From assembly GCA_030686995.1 (NCBI GenBank), contig CM060708.1, forward strand, positions 184,962,126-185,026,125: 64,000 bases of DNA, read 5' to 3'. The notes beneath the pieces were generated by a model, which did not search any database, had not been told where the DNA came from, and saw only the letters and a list, made by a program, of their open reading frames with translations. Below are positions 1-12,303 of this stretch, piece after piece. Each line of letters opens with the position of its first letter. The first letter of the stretch is position 1. The position numbers were made by a program, and so were the translations under genes. This DNA comes from Artemisia argyi (Eukaryota; Streptophyta; Magnoliopsida; Asterales; Asteraceae).

Positions 1-1035
1 CTAACTTTAAGCATTTTACTTAAAGGAAGAATTTGTTACACCCCACTTAAATGTACAACCAAATCGCCTTAGCCCTCCGTGTATGTGCTCATTTTTAGTG
101 CATTATTGTTATTTGTTAAACCCTAAGTTAACTATCTAATTGATTACATGGTTGCTAAGTCGAGTCATATCCTTGTACATATTATTTTGGGACGATTGGG
201 ACTCATGGGTAAGTACTTATTTTATGGAGTAATGGGGAAGAACATCATTTATTACCCCCATATGTGCGTTAATATTTAAAAGTACTCCAAGTGTTTTGAT
301 TATCTTGATTTGAGTCATTAGAATAGTTGATTGTAAAGTATGTAAAAGCTCAAGTGTAGGGAGGAAACGAGCTCCCTTTGATGTATTGTTTTGGATGGTA
401 GAGTAAGAGTGTATGCAAAAAAAGAAAAAAAAAATCGAAAAATCAAGAAAAAGAAAAAAAAAAGAAAAAGAAAAGAGAAAAAACATACGGACTACCATCC
501 TTTTTTATTCTATGTTCATTTTTTGTTTTTGTTATTTTTCATTTATTAGCTTAAGTCGAGTCTAGTCTTGGCTTAGCAACGCCACATTGTACATGTAATT
601 GACTAAGATTGTTAACTCGCCACCAGTAAAACTTCCTTTATCCAACAAAACCGTGTATTTCATATCCCTACACCTAACGTTACAACCCTTTTAAAAGACC
701 TCTTTGATAGTTTATCCTAGGTGCTTACGCCATGTGGTGGAGGTTTGATCCTTTCCCAAGCCTATGGTAATCTATTTTGCTATGACAGGTAGTGAGAGAT
801 ATCTTCCGTTTCCATATTGTAATTTACACTTTATTACACCTGAGAGATGTGAGTATCTAAACACTATTTGTGAGGTGCTAGTGTATGACCTCCGTGCTTG
901 TCTATTGGTCTTTAGTGGAACGATTATTTGTTGTAATTACTTTTATATTAGTGTTAAATGACCCCTAACTTGTATTTTGACTAGAATAAAAGCGCATTTG
1001 CTTGAGGACAAGCAAATCTCAAGTGTAAGGGTATA
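1..1035 (+). mobile_element. Element A (AspLTR-1), 3' non-coding internal tail
   Basis: Near-identical to 33887-34934 in element C and to the reverse complement of 15517-16560 in element B, so it is the 3' untranslated internal part of an AspLTR-1 element whose left half lies outside the window. It holds a purine-rich A/G tract (about 416-482), an AAGTGTAGGG-like purine motif near 353, a hairpin ATTTGCTTG-AGGA-CAAGCAAAT at 996-1017, and the presumed polypurine tract AAGTGTAAGGG at 1020-1030 just before the LTR. No coding potential is seen. Confidence 0.85.
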
Positions 1036-1241
1036 TGATGAGGCGAAAAATGATCCATTTTTAGGGGGTCATTTAAGCCCGAAATTGAATTTATTTGATC
1101 TAATATTGCCCTAAATCGTTCCTTTTGTGATTTTAGGTACTTTGGGAGTGAAATCTGGAAAAGGAAGCAATTCGAACGTTTTTGGAGCATAAAAGTGAAG
1201 AAAACGTCAAAGTCTTAATTTTCCATGCTGGGAACAGTAGG

Positions 1242-1480
1242 TGACGGCGTCAAGAGTAATTCCCTGACGGCGTCAAGAGCAATTTTCCATGACGACCCAG
1301 TACAGATTTGACGGCGTCACGAAGTAGGGCGTCAAGAGTTAAAGTCATGACGGCCTGGAAATGATTATCACATGACGGCGTCAAATGTAGATCAAGGCAG
1401 TCCGATAAGAGTTTTGGCGGCGAGGTGACGACGTCACACGTTTAGTCTTGACGCCGTCAGACCCCTTTTCCTATATATAG
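1242..1480 (+). promoter_or_regulatory. LTR promoter: TGACGSCGTCA palindrome array plus TATA box
   Basis: Exact or one-off copies of the 11-bp palindrome TGACGGCGTCA/TGACGCCGTCA occur at 1242, 1265, 1309, 1373, 1426 (TGACGACGTCA) and 1449, with half sites between. TATATATA follows at 1472-1479. TGACG is the core bound by plant TGA-type bZIP factors (as-1/ocs elements), so this is probably the U3 enhancer and core promoter. Factor identity is inference. Confidence 0.65.
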
Positions 1481-1559
1481 TTTTCTAATTTTCACATTAA
1501 AAAGAGAGAAGTTTTGAAGAAACCCTAAGTACGAACTTGGTGCGAATTTTACAGGTTTT

Positions 1560-1580
1560 TCAAGGGTTCGAAGCCCTTGA
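1560..1580 (+). promoter_or_regulatory. Transcribed-leader hairpin of AspLTR-1 LTR
   Basis: Arms TCAAGGG and CCCTTGA flank a short loop about 80 bp downstream of the TATA box, so the hairpin should lie near the 5' end of the RNA. The same hairpin, with different inner pairs, is at 14970-14990, 20055-20075, 28866-28886 and 35462-35482. Its function is not known. Confidence 0.6.
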
Positions 1581-2441
1581 TACCTTACATGTGTAATTGA
1601 GATAAGTGTTCTTTTAGTTCAATCAATATGTCTATGTGTCGGTTGTCTATATCTTGTTCTTGTCTTAATTCCATCATGCTAGGCTAGATCTATCTTGTGT
1701 TTGCTTGGATCTAATGAAACCTAGATGTTAATTATGTGTTGATTACTTGTTTATACTTGTTTTGGATGAATGATTTATATGTTAGGCTTAAGAAAACTGG
1801 CAGATCTCCAATTGGTAACATGCTTGAACGTCTTAAGAAACATGAACCGACGCGCACTAGGTCTTTATTGGTTGTATTTAATGCATGAGCCACTGTTTAC
1901 AATCCCTATAGTTGTGCTGGGCATGGTATAGGAGGAGATAAGAGCTCATAGAATTGGGGAGTTAAGTGTGCCACCCCATGAATGGTATTAAGGAATACGA
2001 TCCGTCATCCATGCAATTATAACAAGTAATTAACATGTAAAAGATGTCTAGGGAGTAGTGAAATCTAAGTAAACACATTTTCTCCACTTATTGCTCACAA
2101 CTTTAGTATAATTTAGTTTATTTTCATTTCTAGTATTTTATTTTGATTGCATCTTTAGTATTGGGTTAGTTGATTAGCAACTATTTCCGCCCAAATCCTT
2201 CAAACCCGAGATTTTTAATTGCTTTCTAAAAAAATATAAAATACAAAAATAATCATCCCTCACCTTTAGAACTAGTATTTAGGTTTTCTAATCCTAGCGA
2301 CACTATTCCTAAGCTGAACGATCAATCCCCCGGTACTTGTCACTATACTATACTACAACGATCAGGTACACTACCTGGTGGGGGTTGTAAGATTCTCAAG
2401 ATCCCTTGAGAGGTAAAGCCTGGTGCAATTCCCACGCATCA

Positions 2442-3251
2442 AAAGCCTTAGGAACTAAACTAGATATGAGCACAGCATACTACCCTCAAACTGATGGTCA
2501 AAGTGAAAGAACTATCCAAACCTTGGAAGATATGCTCCGAGCATGCGTTATTGATTTTGGAAAAGGTTGGGATAAGCACTTACCATTAGCAGAGTTTTCA
2601 TACAACAATAGTTACCACGCCAGCATAAAAGCAGCACTATTCGAAGCACTGTATGGTAGGAAGTGCAGATCGCCCGTTTGTTGGGCGGAAGTCGGAGAAA
2701 GACAACTTATAGGACCTGACCTTGTTCGGGAAACAACCAAGAAAATCATTAAGATTAAGCAACGCTTACAAGCAGCCTGAGACCAACAGAAAAGCTACGC
2801 AGACCTAAAAAGGAAACCCATGGAATTTCAAATAAGAGACAGAGTCTTATTAAAAGTATCTCCCTGGAAGGGAATGATACGATTTGGAAAACATGGAAAG
2901 TTGAACCCCAGATACATCGGTCCATTCAAAATCCTGGAAAGGATAGGACCCGTGGCTTATAAACTAGAACTACCCAAAGAACTTAGTCGGATCCACGACA
3001 CCTTTCATGTGTCAAACCTTAAGAAGTGTTTATCCGATGAATCTCTCGTGATTCCATTAAAAGAGATTCGACTAGATGATAACCTTGTCTTTATCGAGGA
3101 ACCCATTGAAATCATGGATAGAGAAGTCAAACAACTCAAACAAAAACGTATCCCTATTGTCAAAGTTCGTTGGGACTCCAAGCGAGGACCGGAATATACC
3201 TGGGAGCGCGGGGATCAGATTCGCTCCAAGTACCCACATCTCTTCACCTAA
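2442..3251 (+). pseudogene. pol: Integrase C-terminal half with chromodomain-like tail (H1 pol remnant)
   Basis: One frame reads from the element A junction to the TAA before 3252, with a single internal stop at 2778-2780. It starts in the integrase core at [10 protein letters not shown], keeps the catalytic glutamate region [12 protein letters not shown], then [12 protein letters not shown], a [15 protein letters not shown]-terminal domain and the tail IVKVRWDS...EYTWE...YPHLF. That tail is the degenerate chromodomain typical of Tekay chromoviruses. The stop reads QAA*DQQ where H2 has QAARDRQ-type residues, so it is explained by CGA to TGA. The gene cannot be functional: its 5' part is severed by element A. 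Confidence 0.9.
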
Positions 3252-3406
3252 GACACCCTTGACAACTATCTTAGACTATAATTCCGGGACGGAATTCCCT
3301 GTAAGAGGTAGGTAATGTAACCTCTCGTAATTTTCCCTTACGATTAGTAAATGCATACGAATAAATAAAACGATGTTACAATAAATTAACACCATTTTAC
3401 GGGTAA

Positions 3407-3409
<3 letters not shown>

Positions 3410-3456
<47 letters not shown>
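3410..3456 (+). repeat. Poly-T run, 47 bp
   Basis: An uninterrupted T run near the start of the H1 LTR. The same position in H2 (near 57221-57232) has only about eight A on the plus strand, so the run grew in this copy or contracted in the other. Its length may be affected by assembly error. Confidence 0.9.
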
Positions 3457-3459
<3 letters not shown>

Positions 3460-5604
3460 ATATGGCTTGATATTGAACCACTACGATAACTGTGATTGAC
3501 CGTTTACCCAGGAACGATGCTTACACACAACCTAGATTGCCTATAATTATTGCGAACGATAAATAATTATATAACGCGTTTATATTTAATAATACGTTTC
3601 GTCTAAATAACGTATACTATTTATATATTCCCCGAACCTACGAAACTTCCCGAGAACGCTAAGTAATATTTTTGGATTTCGACACGATAATCGAGACACA
3701 CTAGGTGGGCCCCCAACACCCTTTGAGCCACGGTTACACACTACACAACCAAACGGACTCCTTTTTAATTTCTTTTCTTTCTTTCTGCTGGGCCGAGACC
3801 AAACGCAAGCCCAAAAGGGCTTTAAGCCCAAAACGCACCCTTTGTTATTTTTGTTTTGTTTTCTGCTAGCCGCGACACTTCAAACGCACCCTAGTATTTT
3901 ACGATTCCTACACACGACATACCCATTTCATTACACATCTTGGTTTATCTACTACCAAGGAATCACACGAGACCAAAGTATTACTTACATACTATCGTTT
4001 ACTACTCTAAAAACGTACAAAGCAAATGCATGATACCATCAATGGAGATAATGCCAAAACGTGGCACAAGGCTTCTTCCATGCCTCCCCTCTTCCCCTAT
4101 GACAAGTAAATGAACAGGATTAATGTCAGGAATGTATCACAAGGATACTTGGTTTGTACGCATGCCATTGGACAAAGAACGAGGCACTACTATTTGCTTA
4201 ACATGGAACACAATCGTTCATGTGATCTTGCGTATCTATACATATCTTAAAACTCACTATATAACGTCTACATGCAAGCACAAACCTAAACTACACTTAT
4301 ACGTACCATAGCACTAAAAATATTAACGAGAGAGAAGTGATGGAGGGACGAACGGATTGCTAGGAGAACCACATCTCAAAACGAACCTAGGAAGCAAGGA
4401 TTGGAGCTATTTGAACCTTGGAGGAATGTGAAGTGAACCACGAGGCGTTGAACCATATACACGAACCAATTTCATCGTTTTACTCCACCTTTTGAGGTGA
4501 GGTGAGACTTCAAATCGTTATTTTCATTATATACATTTACGTATTTCTTGTTTTTGCACGAACACTTTACCTAAATAAAATGAGAAACTAAAACGTAACA
4601 TGCTTATATTATATGTCGTATTGTATGTTTACTAAGTCATTAACGAGTACCTATAATAACATTGAACCTATATTAACAAGTACGTACTAAAAATCACACG
4701 TTCCTAATATTGTTTGAACCTATACGATATGCACTAAAACACTTAGTTTATTTTCCAGTTTTATAAAGTTATACGCTTGAGTTTTGGCCTACACTTTGGC
4801 CTCGACATTTCTGATTTCAACACACAACCTACATATATTTTTACGTATACTAATAACTCTACTAGTAGAGAAACAGGATTGATAAACGTTTGGAGTTAGA
4901 AACATCGTTTGATCACCTAACGAGGCCTAAAGCAAATCGGATTGAAAACTGTTTTCAGAAAACTTAAAAATCTTAAGTGGGCCGTAAAGCCCAAAAAGCT
5001 CATTTTAGCTTATTATGATAAGCTGAGCGTATAAGCTCTTTTGTAATGAATTTGTAACTTAAAAATATGGATTTCGACTAACCCAATGTACCCCAAAACC
5101 CCTTGGATCATAAAACCTTAACGGGCCCTTAATTTGGATCGTTAAGCCCAATTTTAAGAATAAGCTAATAATAAGCTAATAAGCTGTGAAAATAAGCTCT
5201 TCTGTACCCTATGAGCTTATTGAAATAATAAAAATGCTAAGTTTTAAATTTGGTAATGTTTGGACTATTTTTGCAAATATTCGAGAGTTAGGGACTAAAA
5301 ATGTAAAGTTTGTAAACTTTGGGTGAAAAGTATAAAACTATTTTTCTAAAGGGTATAAACTGTAAATATTAAAACTTAGGGATAATGAATGTAAATATTT
5401 GATGTTTGGACTAAAACCGTAAATATATATAATTTTTGGACTAACGACGTAAATGTTTTCCGTTAAGGGTGAAAAGTGTAAAATTGAGAAACATGAAAGA
5501 TTGAATAGTAATATTGATTTTAATAATAATTTTATAAATTATATATATTTATACTTATATATATATTTGAATATATATTAAAACGATAAATAATAAACGT
5601 AACT

Positions 5605-5607
<3 letters not shown>

Positions 5608-5675
<68 letters not shown>
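5608..5675. repeat. (AT)n microsatellite in H1 LTR
   Basis: About 34 AT units. The equivalent place in the H2 LTR also has an AT array (55061-55131), so the repeat predates the split of the two copies. Confidence 0.95.
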
Positions 5676-5679
<4 letters not shown>

Positions 5680-6186
5680 GGATAAAACCTATATAACGTT
5701 AACTAGATTTAGACGAATAAAACAATACGTAACAATTATCTATTTTTATACGACGTAACACATCACGTATGCACTTTATCGATTACTCATAATTAATAAT
5801 AAACGTTCGCAATAAAACGAGACTTAAGAACTGAAACGTGCCATATCTTATAGGTTGTGTGTGAAGCCGTTGCCTTGCATCGTTGAGATTACGTTTGTTC
5901 TAATATCCTACTAAGGTGAGTTCATAGCCCACATTTAACTTATTTTTGTGGGGGGGGATACATGCTCAAAAACCGAAAACAAGTCTTTTCCTGATCTTAT
6001 TATTGCTTAAGTAGCTATTGCCAAAAGTCCCTCGATCATGAACCTTAATCACTTGAAGGGTGAACGTAAATAATTGTGAATAGATCTATTAGGAATTGAC
6101 AATCCCCATTTGGTTGCTAGAGGAAAGTCACCAAATGCACGTTATTTGAATATAATAGGTTACTGGCAAATACCTATCTTGGGGGC

Positions 6187-9100
6187 TGATAGTTGCGTTT
6201 TTGCGCGTATCAAATTAATATACAAGGTAGGCGTGAGTGGAATTCACTAATCAACCTTTAGGAAAAGGAAGACTTGCGAAACTCGTGAATACAATATATA
6301 TATGTGATACCGGGTAAGTGATTACCCGGGTCGTGTACCAACGAGGTGTGAGTGGGCAATATCGTACGAGATTCGTGATTAAAATGCTTGTAAGGATGTT
6401 GAGAGATTATTTGGTATTGTGAAATTACGATAAATTGCAAATAACGTACGAAAATAAAGTAAACGTAACTAAAACATGAATACAAACAAGGAATAAAAAT
6501 AAAACTTAAAAACTACCTAAAAGACTACGGGAAACATGAAAGGGAATAGGGGAACCCTAAACGTAATCTAAATATAAAAATGTAACAATTAACTTAAAAA
6601 CTACGTAAGTGCGCGGATTAAAACATAAATTCAACGCTATGCTAGTCCTACGAGTACGAAATCAATTTTCCTACGTTCTAAAATGTAAAAGAAAATTTTG
6701 AGAAAAAGAAAAACATTTTTTTTGACTTTTATATTTTTTATTATGAATTAAAAACTAAATAAAAGAAAATAAATGATTAAAAATACTAAAACATTTGGGA
6801 AAATTTTGAAAATTTTATAGAAACTAAATTATGATAAAACTATCCTAAGAAAAATATAAAAAGTTGGTGGGTGAACCTAATAAGCAGTAAAGATAAGCAA
6901 ATAAGCTATATAAGTGATATTAATCAAAAATAAAGATACTATTACTATAAAGATTAAACAAAACAAACTATAACAACAAATGGTATGGAGTAGAGATGTT
7001 AAGGGTTTGGTTGTGTTGCGTCTGCTGGGTGTAACCTGGTGACAGGTTCGAAACCTGTTCACAACACTTTTGCTTTTTATTTATTTATTTTTTTTATTAA
7101 CATTTATGCAAAGAATTCATCCAACAGACTAACACAACTCTTTACAAAACAAATCTGACTGAATTTTATTAAATGAAAACGTGCAAATCTCCAAAATACC
7201 ACAGTTTCAATGAGTTGATTTAAATGAGCTCTTTGAGTTATTTATACCAAACCCACAACCAAATAAGCCAAACAAACACAAACACAACTAATTAAATAAC
7301 AACCAACAACAACAAGATGGATCAAGCATGATTAATAAAAAAGAAAAGTAGCAACAAGCTCAGCTGTTCTAAGGACAAACAGCAATGGCAGTCCCAAGGG
7401 GGCAAGTTCAGGCATACAAAAAACATTCAAAGACAAATCCTAAAAATAGAATGAAATTATCACCTTATTAACAAGCTGGCCAAGAAGTTCTAAACCCAGT
7501 TTCAAGTCTCAATTCCGAAAAACAAGGAAATGAAAAATACCGATCAAAATGGCAGTGGACTAGGGATACCTGATGAGCAGGGGAGTTGCAGTCCTGTGTG
7601 GGGTGTTTTGCAGCCCACAACGAGCCACTCAAAAAGCTCTAAAATCAACTATAAGCTGAAAAAGATGAAGCCTATACTACACATTAATAATAACAACCAA
7701 AATCCAAACTTAAGTCTAATCTAACACGCCTAGAAGTTGGATCAAATGGGTTGGTTTAACTGTGGGTTCAAATGGGTAAAATTGAAAAACTTGACAAACA
7801 AATTCTTACTCCCAGATTTGAACTAAATATCTTAACCTACATAACTGATGAAAAGCAAGAATAACAACTACAGGGGATCTAAGTCTAGAATTTCTACCCA
7901 AGCTGCTAATGAAACAGTAAAAAAAAAAAAACGTTAAGAAACTATTAAACAAGCTTACGGACTAACTGAAAATGAAGAATTTCTACTTCTAAACTATTAC
8001 ACATACTAAACTAAGGCTATTCTTAGTTCAAGGATGGGTAAAACATATTTATTCTAAAATTAAATTGTGTTATGCCAAACACCCATGTAGGTGTTAACTG
8101 ATGTGAATTTATGAAGGAAAAGATCCAAGTAAACTAAACATTTTGAAAACAAATATTAAGAAAACTAAACTAAGAGCTTGTAAACAACATTGAACTGAAA
8201 GTTGCAAGGAATTTAATTTGCAAGGAATTTAAAAGAAAATTGGAACTTCATTAAAAAAAACTTAAAGTACAAACTTTGAAAAGGGATTACAACTAAAATT
8301 TAGACGCTGGAATTTAAATTACACGAGAAGTAAAAGGCCAAGACTTTTCTAAAGCATGAAAAGTTAGACAAAAAGCTATGTTTGTTGAGGCTGCCATTTA
8401 TAAGCCCACTGCTAGGGTTTCACTTATTCTTTGTCTTCTACTGAGTGTGTTTCTTCTGTGAGTAACATGAGCGTTGGATTCCACCTTGTGCTTTCTTGCC
8501 TCCATCTCAGTTGTTGATCAAGACTAGGGCACCAATCCTCGCATTTTTAGCCATTGGATGGGATGAGGAGTTGAGGATAGCTGAGGTGGAGAGGTATCAC
8601 GTGAAGGGTGTTGTAACATGTGAAGGAGGGGGTTTTTTGAGGTATTGGGGAGAGGGGTGGATGGAGACTGTTTGGCGTGTATTAGTAGGGATGAAGGAGG
8701 GTTTGATATACGGGGTAAAAAGGGAGAGTGGGGAAGAGATGTTTGACTAGTCAAGGGAAGAAGGGGGCGTTTATATTAGTAGGTGTGTAATAGGGTTTGG
8801 GTGGGCTAGGTTGATTGGTGATGGGCTTGAGGGAAATTTTGGGCCGAGGGTGGTATTACTTTGGATTGGGTTGGTGTTTGGTGTAATGGGTAATTAGTTG
8901 ATGTAGGATCCGTTTGGTATGTATGCAAAGTAAACACAAGGACCAAATTTGTAACTGCTGAAATTCCCGGGACCAAATCTGCCAAGTGTTCAAAATTAAT
9001 CCATGGACCAAACTTGCCACATTCCAATTCCACAAGGTCCGTTGATGCTTATTTTCCAACTTGAAACTATCCGGGGACCAAAATCGCCAAAATTGAAACT

Positions 9101-9425
9101 CCAAGGACTTAACTTGTACACTTTTGAAAACTGTTCACCCAAAGATCGTTTTTGATAACTTTTGACTTTTAAAGAACTTGGGTTGACTTTTCTTTGAAAA
9201 TGACTGACCAGGGACTAGTTTTGTAAAACTTTGAAAGTTGGGGGACTGAAACTGCCAGTTATGCAAATTTTGTTTGTTTTTCGTTTGTTTTCAATCATTT
9301 TGCATCTCAAACATATAAAACACGATCTTTGGGATATTTTCATTATTTTGATGCATTCTTGAGTGTTTTCTTGTGTTTTGGCAGTTAAAATACGGTAAAA
9401 ATGATGAGTATTTACACACTCATCA
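6187..9425 (-). repeat. E: solo LTR of AspLTR-2 family
   Basis: On the minus strand it begins with TGATGAGT/ACTCATCA (the start of element D's LTR) and ends in ATCA. Comparison with H2 shows the flanks are contiguous without it: GGGGC at 6182-6186 and AGGGC at 9426-9430 are a 5-bp target duplication with one difference. At 3239 bp it is close to D's 3594-bp LTR, with no internal region, so it is a solo LTR. It carries a minus-strand TATA near 8396-8404 and repeated GGACCAAA motifs (8930-9260). Open frames inside (for example 8496-8750) are not credible genes. Confidence 0.85.
7008..7070 (+). other. tRNA-like / Pol III promoter-like segment
   Basis: TGGTTGTGTTG (7008-7018) fits the A-box consensus except one base, and GGTTCGAAACC (7045-7055) fits a B box. 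The B box sits in a perfect T-arm shape: ACAGG, seven-base loop TTCGAAA, CCTGT (7042-7058). GTTGTG (7010-7015) can pair with CACAAC (7060-7065), and TTTT follows at 7067-7070. Only about 25 nt separate the acceptor-like arm and T-arm, too few for a tRNA. It may be a SINE remnant or chance. Confidence 0.3.
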
Positions 9426-9890
9426 AGGGCTATATACTTTACATCATTATTACGGAAAATATTGATGTCTGTTGAATCGTTGAGTGTCATGAGCTTAATG
9501 CAATAATGAATGTGATTTCTAACTTGATTATTTGTATCGATATTACAATAAACATCTATCTCTTGTGTTCAAACTCTTAATTATAAACCTATGAATTTCA
9601 CTCAACTTTTGTTGACTTTTAGCATGTTTATCTCAGGTAACTAAATGGAATGGATGGCAAAGGCACGAAGTGGGCAAATAAAGAAACGTTTATTTCTCTT
9701 TAAATAAAACTTGTTGTTGAATAACGAATTCTCTTGGAATTATGAATATTTGGTATTTTAAATAAAACTTAAAACGATCACTTGAATCGTTTTCTATAAT
9801 TGTGACAAAGATCCACGATATAATACCCCAAAATTCTTCCGCTGACATTTTAAGTCTTCCGCTATATTGATCGATTTTGGGGGTGTTATA

Positions 9891-12303
9891 GGAAAGGAAA
9901 TACTGTGGACGCACACGGGTATAGTAGTTCGCCGACCTTGGTGTAGATAGCACATGCCTAGTATACTAGGTAGAGCATGCTTTGATTTTTGAATGCTGAT
10001 AACGTTTGTACCCAATATCTTACTTTATCTTCCTTTGATAAGACCTTACGCTTATCTTCCCAACAAGTTTCCTGCCCATTCATCAGGGACTAAGTCCCTT
10101 TTAGAGATAATTATTTAGGGTCATTGAGACATTTGTCAGTTCTCAATCCCTCTGGTATTTCTTGTAGCTCCTTATACCTTGCTACCTGACACTGCATCAG
10201 TTTACAAAATGTTTCTTCAGCTTGGCTGGTGATTGAGCTTTATACAACTCTTACTGATTTCTTATATCAGTTAGTTTACATCCACTAATGATCATTAGTG
10301 AGGTACCTATCACTAATAACCACCAGGGTGTACTATCTGATAACCATCAAGGAGTAATACTTTCTGATAACTATCAAAGAGTAAGACCTTTGATTTTCAT
10401 CAGAGGATGACTTACTTTCTAATCCTTATCAGTGAGTGTTGTTCTCGCTGATTTATATTAGAGACTTAATAAATTGGGCTATTTTTTGTTTAAATACATG
10501 TCAGAGACAGTTGGGTTGAAAATCAGACCTAATAATCTCTCCCTATTTGAATATAATTAGGTTCAATGATATACTGTAATGAGTATGAGTTTAGGGTTAT
10601 CCGTTTAATCAGGTTATGATGTTGAGTGGACTGACTATTATCATTCAGACTATATGGGTCAGATATTTGATTGAGTTGGGCTATAAAATGTGATAATGAA
10701 TTGTGCTTCATCCGAATATTGGGCTCAATGTTATATCAAATGATTTGAACTGGGCTGATGACGGCTAGACTTAAAAAGAAATTGTTGTCCGAATTTTTTA
10801 TAGACAAATTTTGGATACAATTTTTTATTTTGGTAAAATAGTGGTATTTTGGTTCAACAAATTTTCACGGGGATACACATTTCACGGCTCGAATTGTTAT
10901 TAATTTAGCAAAATGACTACGGAGTTTTTGTACGGTATTATTGATTTGATTTTGAAGTGGCATTTCAAAAAGTGTACTTATTTATCTCAAAGTCTAGGGG
11001 TGGTTGGATGCACAACTTTTGAAGATAACTTGTCTGCGCATATAGAAATTCAATCTTGACAATCTAGTTATAACCGATGTAAGGAGTTACTTTGTAGTGT
11101 TCACAGTTTATAGATATCACTTAAAGGAGTTACATTGTAGTACTCAGTGTCACACGAAGTAGTGGATTGTTCAAGTGGCAAATATTTCGTGCATCTCATA
11201 CTTAAAGGAGTTACGTTGTAGTGCTCAGTATAGGTATTAAGTCACATCTATCGTACAAGCATTAAGTCACAAGATGGGATGTTTACTTTAGTTTCAAGTT
11301 GGTCATATCGGGTTGTCTCCATCGGTGGTAATTATTTTCGTCATCTGTTCGTAGTAAATGTACCTATCTATTTCATTAAATTATGCATTATTTTGACTCC
11401 TAATAAATAGGCATATACGAACATCTTCAAGTTCTTTTTTTGGCAAAATGATGTGAATATATTGATACGGATCTGATGATCCAATTGATAATACATTGAA
11501 GGTTGTTAGGAACAACCTATTGAGATACATTGACGATAACAACAATTGAACTACTATTGACTTTTGACCTTGAAAGTAAACAAACTACTTGACGGAAACT
11601 ACAAGACTTGATGAAGATTAGAACCCGAACATCTTCTACTTTACTTTCATATGATTATAACCTTTAAATTTTAATCATTATTTTGGGCATTTGAAGACTT
11701 TTATTTCAGTTAGTTACAATGTTTATGTTGCAGCAATTAATTACTAAAAACCCAAACAATAGTGTAAGATGGTTTAGAAGACCAATCATCGGCCAGAGTT
11801 GAAACATATGTCGTCTGCCTACAAGCACATCTTGATACTCACGAGACAATACACAAGGTTGAATATACTAGGGTGTTCATACGTTATTCAAGTCTACTGA
11901 AATGCGTCAAAAGTCACATGCATAAAACCAATGAAACTTTGATTATTGTAGCATAAAACCTATGAAACTTTGATTATTATTACATTATCATAACATTTGC
12001 AGTCATACTTGAAACACTTATTATTGACGAGAAAGAAAGCCATATAATTTGAGCTAAAGGTTTTCCAGTTCTCATAAGTTGATAATGTTTGATAGGTTAG
12101 TTGTCTCAAACCCAATAGTGGTTTGGGTTCATTAGGTTTAGGGTTTTGTTGCTTATTTTCAAAATAAATGTTTAACATGTTCTACATAAATATCAAAAAG
12201 CAAGTACATACTTCTTCAGGAGCATGGCAGAGATCCGCTACTTCCTCAATCAATAACGGTTCAACAGGTCCTTACAACTAGGAAGTCAAAGAAAGAAAAA
12301 ATG
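9891..12303. other. Unassigned repeat debris
   Basis: No credible gene. Segment 10980-11340 is recognisably similar to G internal sequence at about 37740-38110: shared phrases include TGGTTGGATG, TATCACTTAAAGGAGTT, AAGTCACAAGA and ATATCGGGTT. At least this part therefore derives from a G-related copia element. A degenerate 27-bp tandem array lies at 10300-10440. Small perfect palindromes CCTAGTATACTAGG (about 9957-9970) and GGGACTAAGTCCC (about 10086-10098) were seen. The rest is not recognised. Confidence 0.6.
10300..10440. repeat. Degenerate 27-bp tandem repeat
   Basis: About five imperfect units of the form CTGATAACYATCAARGAGTA plus ACTTT, beginning with CTAATAACCACCAGG and ending with CTAATCCTTATCAGTGAG. 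It lies in unassigned debris. No function is visible. Confidence 0.6.

Larger units (their letters stand above)
1036..2441 (+). repeat. 3' LTR of element A (AspLTR-1)
   Basis: Begins TGATGAGGCG and ends CCCACGCATCA, the same termini as the LTRs at 28338, 34935 and, inverted, 14110 and 19196. It is followed by AAAGCC, which continues integrase sequence. H2 shows the uninterrupted site (reverse complement near 58190), so AAAGC at 2442-2446 is the likely right copy of the 5-bp target duplication. The left copy is out of view. Inside are the TGACGSCGTCA array, a TATA box at 1472-1479 and a hairpin at 1560-1580. Confidence 0.9.
2442..9890 (+). mobile_element. H1: Tekay-type chromovirus (Ty3/gypsy), 3' part
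   Basis: Contains the end of pol (integrase core end, C-terminal domain and chromodomain-like tail) followed by a 3.3-kb 3' LTR. H2 (54136-60914, minus) is a close relative and shows what the uninterrupted element looks like. The 5' half lies left of element A and outside the window. The LTR is interrupted by solo LTR E. The long LTR and chromodomain-like tail fit the Tekay/Del clade. Confidence 0.85.
3316..9890 (+). repeat. 3' LTR of H1, split by solo LTR E
   Basis: Starts TGTAACCTCTCG after a purine-rich AAGAGGTAGGTAA and ends GGGGGTGTTATA. The same ends, inverted, bound 54136-57324 in H2. Without E (6187-9425) it is about 3.34 kb, against 3.19 kb in H2. It holds a 47-T run (3410-3456), an AT microsatellite (5608-5675) and a series of GGGACTAAA-type motifs around 5250-5460. 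No gene is seen in it. Short open frames here are in AT-rich LTR sequence and not credible. Confidence 0.85.

Noticed and set aside
8496..8750. Open frame of 84 codons in E.
   Set aside because: Inside a solo LTR, overlapping open frames on the other strand, no recognisable motif and no counterpart in D LTRs.
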